The notes under the pieces are model-generated. The model did not search any database. It was not told the DNA's origin and saw only the letters and a list, made by a program, of their open reading frames with translations. The position numbers and the translations under genes are program-made. 64,000 nucleotides of DNA from CAIKMD01 sp963803265 (lineage in GTDB: Bacteria > Pseudomonadota > Alphaproteobacteria > ATCC43930 > CGMCC-115725), in contig CAWDLZ010000022.1 of NCBI GenBank assembly GCA_963803265.1, forward strand, positions 1 to 64,000, in the 5' to 3' direction. Position 1 is the stretch's first letter. Each line of letters starts with the position of its first letter. This document shows positions 54,725 through 62,872 of the stretch, one piece after another.

Positions 54725-55741
54725 ATGATCTCGCGTGATTTGATTCGCTCCATCCTGTCGGGGTTGATCGGTTCTGTCCTCGCGGCCGCGCTCGCCCCGT
54801 CGAGCGTCAGGGCCGAGCAGACCGTTCTCGCCATCCCCGCCGAGAACGTGGGCTTCCTCTCGCAATATATCGCCGCCGACCAGCAGCTCTGGGAGAAGCA
54901 GGGCCTCGAGGTGAAAGTGCTGTACATCACCGGCATCGGCTCGATGAATGCGGTGATCTCCGGCTCGGCCGATTTCTCGATGGGCTCTGGCCCGACCATC
55001 ACCCGCGCCTATGCGCGCGGGCAAAAGGTCGTGGCGCTGCTGACGGCCAACACCTCGACCGACGTCTCCATCGTGATCCGAAAGGACATCGCGGAGGCGG
55101 CGCATTTCGACCCGAACGCACCGATCACCGAGCGCGGCAAGATTCTCAAGGGAAGGACCTTCGCCATGGGCGGCGTCGGCGCCATTCCCGATATCGTCCT
55201 CAGGGTGGTCGCGAAAGACGCGGGGCTCGCGCCCACCGATTTCGTGGAAGCGCCGATGCTGCCGCCCGAATTCATGGCGGCCTTCGCCAACAAGTCGATC
55301 GACGGCTTTTCCAATACCCCGCCCTTCGTCGAGCAGGCGGTGCTCGACGGCACGGGCGTCCTCGTCAGCGACACGCGAAACGGCGAGCCCACGGAATACT
55401 CGCCGGTCGCGGGCGCGCTGCTGCTGACGCGCGGCGATTTCTGCGCCAAGAGCGTGTCCGTCTGCGCGAAGATGGTGCACGGGCTTTTCGAGGCGATCCG
55501 CATCGTTCGCAACGATCCGCAAACCTCGCTGGCGGTGGAGAAGGCGCATTTCGGCACCTATCGCGACGACGTGCTTCGGGCCGCCTACGAGACGACGAGG
55601 ACGCTGACGCCGGAAAACCCGATCACCACGACGACGGCTCTCGAAAACGGCGACAACATGAACGTGGCTGCCGGCTTCATTAAGCCCGAGGACAAGCTCC
55701 CCGATTACAAGCCGCTCATCGACAACAGCTTCGTGAAATAG
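54725..55741 (+). CDS. NMT1/TauA-type ABC substrate-binding protein
   Basis: The 338-residue protein has a signal peptide (LSGLIGSVLAAALAPSSVRA) and the fold of periplasmic binding proteins for organic anions: TVLAIPAENVGFLSQYIAADQQLWEKQ, SGSADFSMGSGPTITRAYARG and ILKGRTFAMGGVGAIPDIVLR. GGGAGGCAAGCG precedes the ATG. The ligand is unknown. No permease or ATPase gene is next to it, as for three other such proteins in this window. Confidence 0.9.
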   Translation: MISRDLIRSILSGLIGSVLAAALAPSSVRAEQTVLAIPAENVGFLSQYIAADQQLWEKQGLEVKVLYITGIGSMNAVISGSADFSMGSGPTITRAYARGQKVVALLTANTSTDVSIVIRKDIAEAAHFDPNAPITERGKILKGRTFAMGGVGAIPDIVLRVVAKDAGLAPTDFVEAPMLPPEFMAAFANKSIDGFSNTPPFVEQAVLDGTGVLVSDTRNGEPTEYSPVAGALLLTRGDFCAKSVSVCAKMVHGLFEAIRIVRNDPQTSLAVEKAHFGTYRDDVLRAAYETTRTLTPENPITTTTALENGDNMNVAAGFIKPEDKLPDYKPLIDNSFVK

Positions 55742-55908
55742 CGCGAGCGGGGTTATCGAAGAGCCATAGAAGCCGAAGGGGGTAGCCATCGTGGCCGTCT
55801 TCGTGGTCGAGCGATCGGTACGCTTCACGCACTTCGCCGAAAAACTTTTATAATGTCCGCCAATCGGAAGAAGATGCGTTCAAGCTCGTTCACGCAGGAG
55901 TCGATCCG
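55742..55908. other. Gap with no recognised feature
   Basis: The region between the binding-protein gene and the small secreted protein has no open frame of interest. AT content rises near 55840-55860 and may include the promoter of the small gene. Confidence 0.3.
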
Positions 55909-56133
55909 ATGAACGCCACCTCGACCGCGGCTCTTGGCGCTCTGCTAGCGTTATTTCTTGCTCCATCCGCGCATTCGGCTTCGGCAACCTATTGCCCGAG
56001 CGGCTGGTACGTCAGCGGAAGCGGCTGCCTTCCCGGCAGCAACAAATCCTTGCCGATCGTTCCCAAAAGCGCTGGCTTATCCTGCCCGAGCGATTGGCAC
56101 GCCAATGGAAAGGACTGGTGTGTCGAGAATTAG
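55909..56133 (+). CDS. Small secreted protein with duplicated cysteine motif
   Basis: The 74-residue product has a signal peptide (ALGALLALFLAPSAHSAS) and a mature part of about 50 residues with two similar units: YCPSGWYVSGSGCLPGS and SCPSDWHANGKDWCVEN. Each has two cysteines, implying two disulfide-bonded loops. No family was recognised. CAGGAG lies about ten bases upstream. It could be an envelope or extracellular peptide; nothing in the neighbours tells more. Confidence 0.7.
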   Translation: MNATSTAALGALLALFLAPSAHSASATYCPSGWYVSGSGCLPGSNKSLPIVPKSAGLSCPSDWHANGKDWCVEN

Positions 56134-56232
56134 CGCGAACAACGGTAGCGCGATCATCGCCTCGCTCGCCTGGGTCTGCCCGGCCAGCGATGGTTTGTGC
56201 TACGGTACTCTCGGAACGGTCGGGAAAAACGC

Positions 56233-56535
56233 GTGAGCGCTGTTGACGCTATTCACCGGAAACTGCGAGGTCTCGTGGCCGTGCTTCAGGACTCGGCCGC
56301 GACCGAGCATGAGCGAGCGAATGCCGGGGCGCTCAAGGCGCGGCTTGAAAAGAAGCTCCGACAGGAGGGCGTGCCCGAGGGAGATTGGACCGACAGCTTG
56401 TTTCGGTTGGGCCGGACGGTCCAGGAGATAAAGAAATCGACATCTCCTCCTTCTTCCATGAGCGACTCGACAAGGGTCGCTTATCGACTGGGCAGGGCTG
56501 TCCGCCAGGGCCTGAAGAAATGGGGGTCAACCTGA
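56233..56535 (+). CDS. Conserved helical protein of unknown function
   Basis: The 100-residue product starts with GTG at 56233 (SAVDAIHRKLRGLVAVLQDS), although the frame is open from 56197. The first half (AATEHERANAGALKARLEKKL) resembles the DUF2786-type pattern with heptad-like helices; the second half has GDWTDSLFRLGRTVQEIK and YRLGRAVRQGLKKW, two related FRLGR blocks. It is charged and lacks a signal peptide, so it should be cytoplasmic. Its role is unknown. Confidence 0.6.
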   Translation: MSAVDAIHRKLRGLVAVLQDSAATEHERANAGALKARLEKKLRQEGVPEGDWTDSLFRLGRTVQEIKKSTSPPSSMSDSTRVAYRLGRAVRQGLKKWGST

Positions 56536-56718
56536 CAGCGATGGCCCGACGCGCGGCTTCTTCGCTCTAGGATGGCGGCGCGGCCAGCCTGCTCCCCGCT
56601 CACAATCATGTGTGCGGGGCTGGGCGGCGGGTGTGATAAACCGCTATTCTAGCTTCGTGATGGCCGGTTTAGCCGGCCATTCGCAGAAAGTTGGCTGAAC
56701 CAACGCCAGGGAGGAACC

Positions 56719-57105
56719 ATGCGCCCGCAACTTTACCGCACGACCGCGATCCTCGCCCTTACGGTGTTAGCCGCCTGCGCCACGCCCGTGAGCCCGGCCA
56801 CGACGATGACCACGGCGCTCGGACCGGTGCTCGCCGATCAGAAGGGCATGACGCTCTACGCCTCCGACCGGGATGGTCCGGGAAAGTCGAACTGCACTGG
56901 CCAGTGCGCGACAAACTGGCCGCCGTTCCTGGCACCCGCCGGCGCCACGGCGAGCGGCGACTGGTCCGTCGTCAAGCGCGATGACGGGACCACGCAATGG
57001 GCCTATAAGGGACGCCCCCTCTATGATTGGAGCAAGGACCAGAAGCCCGGCGATACCACCGGCAATGGCTTGTTGAACGGGGCCTGGCACGCCGCTCAGC
57101 CCTAA
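56719..57105 (+). CDS. Lipoprotein with secreted-repeat domain (COG4315-like)
   Basis: The 128-residue product has a lipoprotein signal (AILALTVLAACATPVSPAT, lipobox cysteine at residue 20). The mature part has the pattern of the Lipoprotein_15/secreted repeat family: LADQKGMTLYASDRDGPGKSNCTGQCATNWPPFLAPA and WAYKGRPLYDWSKDQKPGDTTGNG, two half repeats with LYxxxxD and the NCxxxC cysteines. The function of the family is unknown. GGGAGGAACC precedes the ATG. It stands alone. Confidence 0.88.
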   Translation: MRPQLYRTTAILALTVLAACATPVSPATTMTTALGPVLADQKGMTLYASDRDGPGKSNCTGQCATNWPPFLAPAGATASGDWSVVKRDDGTTQWAYKGRPLYDWSKDQKPGDTTGNGLLNGAWHAAQP

Positions 57106-57203
57106 GGGCATTTTCCTTTAGGGAGACCGCGCGGCGATGGCGAACGTCGCGGATTTGGGCGAGCCGCTCGACGCTGGCGGCGCGAAGGATCCGTCGATCA
57201 TGC

Positions 57204-57815
57204 TCAATCGCACGCCTTGTAGTTCGACTGCCGGCAGCGGCTCGCCATTTCCCGAGCCTGCTCGATCTGCGCAGGGGTCATTTTAGCGGCAAGATTGTCT
57301 CGATTCCTTGCCGCCTTCTTCTCGTCCTCGCTGCTCGCCGACGACGATCCGAGCTCGTACCACATCTGGGCATGAATATCGTCCTGGGCGACGCCGTGCC
57401 CGCTCTCGTACATCAATCCGAGATTGTTCTGCGCTCCTGCGTCGCCTTGTTCGGCAGCCAGCCGATACCATCGCACGGCTTCTTTGTAGTCTTGCGGAAC
57501 GCCGTGTCCCCCTAGCCGAAAATACGAGCCGAGATTGGTCTGGGCATCCGCATTGCCCTGTTCAGCCGCGAGCCGATACCAGTTGTCCGCTTCCACGTAG
57601 TCTTGGGGAACGCCGTGGCCATGATCGTACATGACGCCCAGATTGAACTGCGCATTGGCGTCCCCTTTCGCGGCGAGCGGACGCCAGAGCTTCAAGGCCA
57701 TGGCAAAATCGCCCCGCTGCGCCGCGGCGAGACCATCCTCGAAGGGACCAGCCGTCGCCGCCGTCGCGATTCCGACAGCGAGACCGATGACGAGCAGACC
57801 GATCAGATTGCGCAT
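57204..57815 (-). CDS. Periplasmic Sel1-like repeat protein
   Basis: The 203-residue protein has a signal peptide (LIGLLVIGLAVGIATAATAG) and four Sel1-like repeats of about 36 residues: AQFNLGVMYDHGHGVPQDYVEADNWYRLAAEQG-type units (shown here as the AxxNLGxxYxxGxGVPQD pattern), with the last slightly degenerate (YESGHGVAQDDIHAQMWYEL). Sel1 proteins scaffold protein-protein contacts. A perfect CtrA-type box lies 23 bases upstream of the ATG, so control by the cell-cycle regulator CtrA is plausible. No operon partner is seen. Confidence 0.88.
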   Translation of the reverse strand: MRNLIGLLVIGLAVGIATAATAGPFEDGLAAAQRGDFAMALKLWRPLAAKGDANAQFNLGVMYDHGHGVPQDYVEADNWYRLAAEQGNADAQTNLGSYFRLGGHGVPQDYKEAVRWYRLAAEQGDAGAQNNLGLMYESGHGVAQDDIHAQMWYELGSSSASSEDEKKAARNRDNLAAKMTPAQIEQAREMASRCRQSNYKACD

Positions 57816-57837
57816 GGTCGCCAGGTACCAGACGTCG

Positions 57838-57852
57838 TTAACCCTTTCTTAA
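57838..57852. promoter_or_regulatory. CtrA-type binding site
   Basis: TTAA-CCCTTTC-TTAA with a following C matches the alphaproteobacterial CtrA consensus (TTAA, seven bases, TTAA). It lies upstream of the minus-strand Sel1 gene and faces a possible small transcript on the plus strand. Confidence 0.6.
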
Positions 57853-57919
57853 CCATCTTCGCCGATCCTGGCTCGGACGCTAGCACAAGCCTCCCCGCTA
57901 GCGGTCGCAAACAGAAACT

Positions 57920-57949
57920 AGCCGCGCCGCCATGGCGCGGCTTTTTTTT
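57920..57949 (+). terminator. Strong intrinsic terminator
   Basis: AGCCGCGCC pairs with GGCGCGGCT around GCCAT and is followed by eight T residues. It points rightward, but no plus-strand protein gene ends here: the previous one stops at 57105. It may end a short RNA starting near 57855, or act as a leader attenuator for the MoxR gene. Confidence 0.85.
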
Positions 57950-58039
57950 GACCCCTCGCTTCCTCGCCCTAAAGGCTTGGACTTAGGCCCGGTTTCCTCT
58001 AAAAGAGGCGTTCCCGCCCTCCAGGCCCCTCGTGTCCCC

Positions 58040-58954
58040 ATGGCTGCCCTGCCCGCCTCCGTCAGCGACACCCTCGCCCTCTTGGGCCGCGGCCACTACG
58101 TCGCCGACCGCAGCCTGGCGACCGCGGTTTATCTCGCCCTCACCCTCAAGCGGCCGCTCTTTCTCGAGGGCGAGGCCGGGGTCGGCAAGACCGAGATCGC
58201 CAAGGTCCTGGCCGAGACGCTGGGCCGCCGGCTCATCCGCCTGCAATGCTATGAGGGGCTCGACGTTTCCTCGGCGGTCTATGAGTGGAATTACCCCCGC
58301 CAGATGATCGAGATTCGCCTGGCCGAGGGCGGCGCCGAGAGCAAAGAGACGGTCGAGGAAGAAATCTTCACCGACCGCTTCCTGATCAAGCGGCCGCTCC
58401 TGCAGGCGCTCGAGCCCGAGATCGAGGGCGCGCCGGTGCTGCTGATCGACGAGCTCGACCGCACCGACGAGCCGTTCGAGGCGTTCCTGCTCGAAGTCCT
58501 CAGCGATTACCAGATCACCATCCCCGAGATCGGCACTATCAAGGCCACCACGCCGCCAATCGTCGTCATCACCTCGAACCGCACCCGCGAGATTCACGAC
58601 GCGATGAAGCGGCGGTGCTTTTACTACTGGATCGACTACCCCAGCGCCGAGCGCGAGATCGAAATCCTGCGCTTGAAGGCGCCCGACGCGGCTTCGGGCT
58701 TGAGCCGCGAGGTCGTTGCTTTCGTGCAAAAGCTGCGCAAGACCCAGGATCTCTTCAAGCTGCCGGGCATCGCCGAGACCATCGATTGGGCCCATGCGCT
58801 GACCCAGCTCGACGTGCTGGCGCTGACGCCCGAGGCGATCAACGACACGCTCGGCGTGCTGCTCAAATACCAGGACGACATCGCGAAGATTCAGGGCAGC
58901 GAGGCCGAGCGCCTGCTCAGCCAAGTCAAGGCCGAGCTCGCCGCCGGCGGGTGA
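58040..58954 (+). CDS. MoxR-family AAA+ ATPase (CoxD-like)
   Basis: The 304-residue ATPase has the Walker A motif GEAGVGKTEIAKVLA, Walker B VLLIDELDRTDEPFEAFLLEVL, and the sensor 1 region IVVITSNRTREIHDAMKRRC, with RCFYYWIDYP characteristic of the CoxD branch of MoxR proteins. CoxD helps build the copper-molybdenum site of CO dehydrogenase, usually with the VWA protein CoxE encoded next to it. Here no VWA gene follows. The start at 58040 (MAALPASVSDT) is chosen because the ATG at 57932 falls within the terminator stem. Confidence 0.9.
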   Translation: MAALPASVSDTLALLGRGHYVADRSLATAVYLALTLKRPLFLEGEAGVGKTEIAKVLAETLGRRLIRLQCYEGLDVSSAVYEWNYPRQMIEIRLAEGGAESKETVEEEIFTDRFLIKRPLLQALEPEIEGAPVLLIDELDRTDEPFEAFLLEVLSDYQITIPEIGTIKATTPPIVVITSNRTREIHDAMKRRCFYYWIDYPSAEREIEILRLKAPDAASGLSREVVAFVQKLRKTQDLFKLPGIAETIDWAHALTQLDVLALTPEAINDTLGVLLKYQDDIAKIQGSEAERLLSQVKAELAAGG

Positions 58955-58972
58955 TCGGCGGCGCGAACGCCT

Positions 58973-59989
58973 TTACCGCGCGTCGAGGCGCGCCTTGGCG
59001 TCCGCGATGAGCGACAAATCGACATATCTCGGCGCGACGTCGATCCGCGCCGGCAGCATGTTCATGCTGACGGCCTGGTCGATATCCTTCTGCACCGGCT
59101 CGATCACCGGCACGAGATCGGGCGAGCGATAGACGTCGTCTCGCGTGAAGACGTATTGCAGCGCCTCGGGGCTCTGCTTGGTGAAATGCTCGGTGATCGC
59201 CAGCGCCTCGTCGCGGTTCGCCGGATTGAGGAACCAGCGCACGCCCGCCATATGATCGCTCAGGAAATCGACGATCGCGGCGCGATGCGCCGAGATGAAG
59301 TCCGCCCTCATGACCCAGAACAAGACTTCGTCGGCGCCGCCAACCGCGTCGGTGGTGGTGAAGAGCGAACGATAATGGCCGGTCGCGACGAAATCGTGAT
59401 TGAACTGGGCCATGACGGGCGCGGCGTCGGCCTTGCCGGCCTCGAGCATCGGCAGCATGTTCGCGAAATCGGCCTCGATCTCGACGAAGTCGTTGTCGGC
59501 GACGCCATGGCGGCGCATGGTCTCGCGCAGCAGCATGTCGGTCGTCGCGCCCTTGGCGTTGACGATGGCGGTATGGCCCTTCATATCCTGAAAGCTCGTG
59601 ATCGGCCCGTCCTTCCTTACCGCCCACCAGGTCGAATAGTATCCGGTCGCGCCGCCGTCCTGCGCGATGTCGGCGACGATGCGCGGGTCCAAATGCGCGT
59701 TGGTGACGGTGAGCGCCAGCGCCGAGGGCCCGAAGGCCGCGACCTCGATCTCACTGGCGGCGAAGGCCTGGATTTGCGGCGGCGAGCCCTGGAACCGCAC
59801 GGGCTCGTAGGTGTAGGTCACATTGAGATTGGGAAAGAGTTCGGGGTGGGCCTTGGCGAGCTCGGCGACGAGCGGGGTGATCTGGGTCGGCACCTGAGCC
59901 CAGCCGATGCGCAAGCGCACCGGATCTGCCGCCGCGGCGCTGCTGAAAGTGGCGGCGAGCAACGCGGCGATGACGATCGATTTCTTCAT
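58973..59989 (-). CDS. NMT1/TauA-type ABC substrate-binding protein
   Basis: The 338-residue protein starts with a signal peptide (IVIAALLAATFSSAAAADP). The binding-protein fold shows RLRIGWAQVPTQITPLVAEL, then FQGSPPQIQAFAASEIEVAAFGPSALAL, and a middle block FQDMKGHTAIVNAKGATTDM, as in aliphatic sulfonate or nitrate-type SBPs. GGAGGGAAGCC precedes the ATG. It is convergent with the MoxR gene, 18 bp apart. No transporter partner genes are close. Confidence 0.9.
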   Translation of the reverse strand: MKKSIVIAALLAATFSSAAAADPVRLRIGWAQVPTQITPLVAELAKAHPELFPNLNVTYTYEPVRFQGSPPQIQAFAASEIEVAAFGPSALALTVTNAHLDPRIVADIAQDGGATGYYSTWWAVRKDGPITSFQDMKGHTAIVNAKGATTDMLLRETMRRHGVADNDFVEIEADFANMLPMLEAGKADAAPVMAQFNHDFVATGHYRSLFTTTDAVGGADEVLFWVMRADFISAHRAAIVDFLSDHMAGVRWFLNPANRDEALAITEHFTKQSPEALQYVFTRDDVYRSPDLVPVIEPVQKDIDQAVSMNMLPARIDVAPRYVDLSLIADAKARLDAR

Positions 59990-60422
59990 GGCTTCCCTCC
60001 TCGATCGGCCGGCGAGAAATCGCGGCCTTATGGCAAAGCAAGCGCCGAAGCGGCACCTTCGGTATCTTATAGGATGAGATTACCGCGAGCGTCGCCAAGA
60101 GCGTAGCCTCTTCCCCCTATCCTTGCATGCCCGCTCGCGCTGACGCGACAATCGGGGGCGGCGACGAGGTCCGCGCGCGTCTCATGAAAGTTCCCTCGTG
60201 GAAGGCCTGAGCGAGCCGCCGAGCGGCGCCGACGAGGGCGGACGGCGTTTCGTCAACATCATGTGTTTCGCGCGCACGTTGCGCGCCGCCGGGATCGAGA
60301 ACCGGCGCGATATCACATAATCGGGCTTAGGCTTCAATGTCCGCGATAGGTCCGGTTTACCCTCCAATAGCGGCCATGATGTTGAAGTGCCGGGAACAAC
60401 AGCAACGTGCCAAAAGCTGCCG
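59990..60422. other. Long intergenic region with a repeat copy
   Basis: No gene is recognised. The left part should contain the promoter of the minus-strand binding-protein gene. The right part (60338-60426) is one copy of an imperfect repeat also present at 62519-62602, on the other side of the HxlR and acyl-CoA dehydrogenase pair. Confidence 0.5.
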
Positions 60423-60426
60423 CTAA
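60338..60426. repeat. Imperfect direct repeat, left copy
   Basis: It starts ATGTCCGCGATAGGTCCGGT and contains GCGGCCATGATGTTG and later ACGTGCCAAAAGCTGCCGC. It aligns with 62519-62602 in the same orientation, about 75 percent identical by eye. Confidence 0.65.
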
Positions 60427-61151
60427 GCAAGCGGCGGCGCTGCAACCTCCGTTTGCCCAGGCGGCGCGGTGCCGGCGGGGGCGAAAGGGCTGAGCGCGAA
60501 CCAGAAGCGGAAGGCGGAGACGTCGCGGCGCGATCCGTCGAGGCGCAGCCGATCCTCTCGGACGGCTTGGTCCATGCTGACATGACCGAGCCAGATTTGT
60601 GTCAGCGTGCGCAGACTGGCACCGACGATCAGATCGACCTCGAAGCCTGGCGGCTTATAACAGAGATCGATATGGCCGTGCTCGAACACCAGCCAATAGC
60701 GGCGTCGGCTGGCCGGCACCCCGGAGAGGTGGAACTCGGTGACGTAGCGGCGATCGCTGGGCCGGAGCTGATTCAGGGCGGTGCGGCGGATGTCCCACAT
60801 CAGAAGGTCGGGGTCGAGATGCGCGGCGTCGACCAGCTTGTGGCGAAGCCAGCGTTGCGCCCAGAGCCCCATTTTCTCGACCACCGGGAAGAGCTCTCTG
60901 CCTGGCGCAGTCAGGTGGTACTCGGTGCCCGCCACGCCGCGCCGGCGCTCGACAATGCCCGCGAATTGCAGCTCCTTGAGGCGCTTTGCCAACAGTGCGG
61001 ATGACATGCGCGGCACTCCACGCTGCAGGTCATTGAAGCGCACGCTGCCGAGCAGCAGCTCGCGAATAACGAGCGGCGTCCATCGTTCCGCCAGCACCTC
61101 GGCAGCAAGGGCAATGGGGCAGAACTGGCTGTAGCTTCGCTTTTCCGTCAT
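60423..61151 (-). CDS. HxlR-type winged-helix transcriptional regulator
   Basis: The 242-residue protein has the HxlR DNA-binding domain: SQFCPIALAAEVLAERWTPLVIRELLLG, FNDLQRGVPRMSSALLAKRLKEL and RRRGVAGTEYHLTAPGRELFPV. The rest (about 110 residues) is a separate domain often seen in this subgroup and resembling sterol-carrier or ligand-binding domains. The start at 61151 (MTEKRSYSQF) is usual for the family. It is divergent from an acyl-CoA dehydrogenase gene; a perfect palindrome between them is the likely operator, so it probably controls that gene and itself. Confidence 0.9.
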   Translation of the reverse strand: MTEKRSYSQFCPIALAAEVLAERWTPLVIRELLLGSVRFNDLQRGVPRMSSALLAKRLKELQFAGIVERRRGVAGTEYHLTAPGRELFPVVEKMGLWAQRWLRHKLVDAAHLDPDLLMWDIRRTALNQLRPSDRRYVTEFHLSGVPASRRRYWLVFEHGHIDLCYKPPGFEVDLIVGASLRTLTQIWLGHVSMDQAVREDRLRLDGSRRDVSAFRFWFALSPFAPAGTAPPGQTEVAAPPLA

Positions 61152-61181
61152 GCCGAAGCCTAGCATGCGGCGGGGACACAG

Positions 61182-61202
61182 CAACTTCATATTGTGAAGT
61201 TG
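61182..61202. promoter_or_regulatory. Palindromic operator between HxlR and acyl-CoA dehydrogenase genes
   Basis: CAACTTCA-TATTG-TGAAGTTG is a perfect 8-bp inverted repeat with a five-base spacer. It is 31 bases upstream of the regulator start and 57 bases upstream of the dehydrogenase start, a typical place for an HxlR dimer site. Binding is inferred. Confidence 0.75.
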
Positions 61203-61259
61203 TCGTTGTGCCCGGCTCACGTCAACATCTCAGAAATGCCTGAGACCGGAGGTATAGCC

Positions 61260-62390
61260 ATGGCGAAATGTCCCGATCTGGATGCGCTCGCTAAGATTAT
61301 CGGCCCGCGCTTTGCTGAAGGTGCCGCCGAGCGCGACGCGGGCGACATCTTCGTCACCGAGCATTACGACGTGCTGAAGCAGCACAAGATCTTCTCCGCG
61401 CTCGTTCCCGTGGAGCTCGGCGGCGGCGGCGCGAGGCACAGTGCCATGTGCGCATTTCTGCGCCGCCTTGCCCATTTCTGTCCGTCAACGGCGCTGGCGC
61501 TGTCAATGCATCAGCATCTCGTCGCGGCAGCGGTGTACAACCACCAAAACGGTAGGCCGGGACGGGCGCTACTGGAGCGGGTCGCGGCGGGCGAGATGGT
61601 GCTCATTTCGACCGGCGCAAATGACTGGATGGAATCAAGCGGCGCCGTAGAGCGCGCCGATGGCGGCTACCGGGTAAGCGCCCGAAAGCCGTTCGCCAGC
61701 GGTTCTCCCAAAGGCGGCTTGCTGGTGACCTCGGCACCATTCGATGATCCCAAGGAGGGCTGGCAGGTTTTACACTTCGCCGTGCCCTTCAACGCTCCGG
61801 GAATTTCGCTTGCGGATGACTGGCACACGCTTGGGATGCGCGCCACCGGCTCGCACACGATCATCCTCGACACCGTCTTCGTGCCGGAGGACGCCATCGC
61901 ATTGCGGCGGCCGCGCGGCCGGTTTCACCCTGCCTGGAACATAATCCTGACGGTGGCGATGCCGCTAATCATGTCGGTCTATGCTGGTGTCGCGGAGGCC
62001 GCCGCGGCGATCGGACGCGAGCACGCGAAGAAGCGTCCAGGCGATCCGACCGTGCCTTACCTCCTCGGCGAACTCGCCAATCATCTTACGACGGCGCAGC
62101 TCGCGGTGGACGACATGGTTCGTCTGGCGAAAGACCTCGATTTCGCCATGAGCCTCGACGTGACCGATGCCGTGCTCGTGCGCAAGACGATCGTCGCCGA
62201 CGCCGTGCTGTTGACCGTCGAGAAGGCACTCGAGGCGGCGGGCGGCGCAGGCTTCTACCGCAAGGCGGGACTCGAGCGGCTCCTGCGCGATGCGCATGGG
62301 GCGCAGTTCCATCCGCTCTCCGCCAAGCGACAACACCACTTCACCGGGCGCGTCGCCCTCGGCCTCGATCCCATAACGGATGCCACATAG
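61260..62390 (+). CDS. Acyl-CoA dehydrogenase-family flavoprotein
   Basis: The 376-residue protein has the three-part acyl-CoA dehydrogenase fold: an N-terminal helical domain (VTEHYDVLKQHKIFSALVPVELGGGGA), a beta domain (VLISTGANDWMESSGAVERADGGYRVSARKPFASGSPKGG, here summarised) with FAVPFNAPGISLADDWHTLGMRATGSH, and the C-terminal helical bundle (ALEAAGGAGFYRKAGLERLLRDAHGAQFHPL). It looks closer to the monooxygenase-like branch (DszC or HpaB-related) than to beta-oxidation enzymes. It probably works on a CoA ester or aromatic compound whose presence is sensed by the divergent HxlR regulator. Confidence 0.9.
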   Translation: MAKCPDLDALAKIIGPRFAEGAAERDAGDIFVTEHYDVLKQHKIFSALVPVELGGGGARHSAMCAFLRRLAHFCPSTALALSMHQHLVAAAVYNHQNGRPGRALLERVAAGEMVLISTGANDWMESSGAVERADGGYRVSARKPFASGSPKGGLLVTSAPFDDPKEGWQVLHFAVPFNAPGISLADDWHTLGMRATGSHTIILDTVFVPEDAIALRRPRGRFHPAWNIILTVAMPLIMSVYAGVAEAAAAIGREHAKKRPGDPTVPYLLGELANHLTTAQLAVDDMVRLAKDLDFAMSLDVTDAVLVRKTIVADAVLLTVEKALEAAGGAGFYRKAGLERLLRDAHGAQFHPLSAKRQHHFTGRVALGLDPITDAT

Positions 62391-62872
62391 GCGGCTGCGC
62401 CGCCGATGAGCCGCCCCTGAGTCCGCGTCGCTCGGCCTAGGTCGATCTCCTTGTCCGTCCTGGTTCCGCGCGGGTCAAACCAGAACGTCTGCTGTAGGTC
62501 AATCGCGTCGTTTTCGCCATGTCCGCGATACGTCCGGTCTCCCCCAAATAGCTGCCGTGATGTTGCGGTACGACGAATGGCAGAGACGTGCCAGTTGCGG
62601 TAGTACTCCGATTAATTCGATTGTCTCGTCGGCGTGCGTGGAGCATCTGTAGTCGGGTAAAGCCGAGTCGCTCTCTACAAGGTCGTCGGCACCAGGCTGG
62701 CGATCACTTTGGCATGCGTCTTGGCGCGCCAGAAGGGCCCGGCCGCGATCTCGCGCTCCTACGTTGAACTCGTTATCCTGGATAAAGAGCTGGATATATC
62801 GAAATCTTTATTCGGAGAAATTCTTGCCCGCGGCGTGACGCCGCTTTGGCATCCGAGGAGGCGTGTTCGACC
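62391..62872. other. Intergenic region with a repeat copy
   Basis: No gene is recognised. It contains the right copy of the imperfect repeat (62519-62602). The AT-rich stretch 62780-62820 may be the promoter of the truncated flavin-reductase-like gene that starts at 62873. Confidence 0.45.
62519..62602. repeat. Imperfect direct repeat, right copy
   Basis: It starts ATGTCCGCGATACGTCCGGT and contains GCTGCCGTGATGTTG and later ACGTGCCAGTTGCGG. It matches 60338-60426 in the same orientation with a few gaps. Confidence 0.65.

Noticed and set aside
57932..58039. MoxR start at ATG 57932
   Set aside because: This ATG lies within the stem of the intrinsic terminator and the added 36 residues do not belong to the family.
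62685..62760. Minus-strand fragment resembling a protein C-terminus (ending WRAKTHAKVIASLVPTTL)
   Set aside because: Only about 25 codons are open, no family could be fixed, and no start is near. It may be a gene scar but the evidence is too thin to list.
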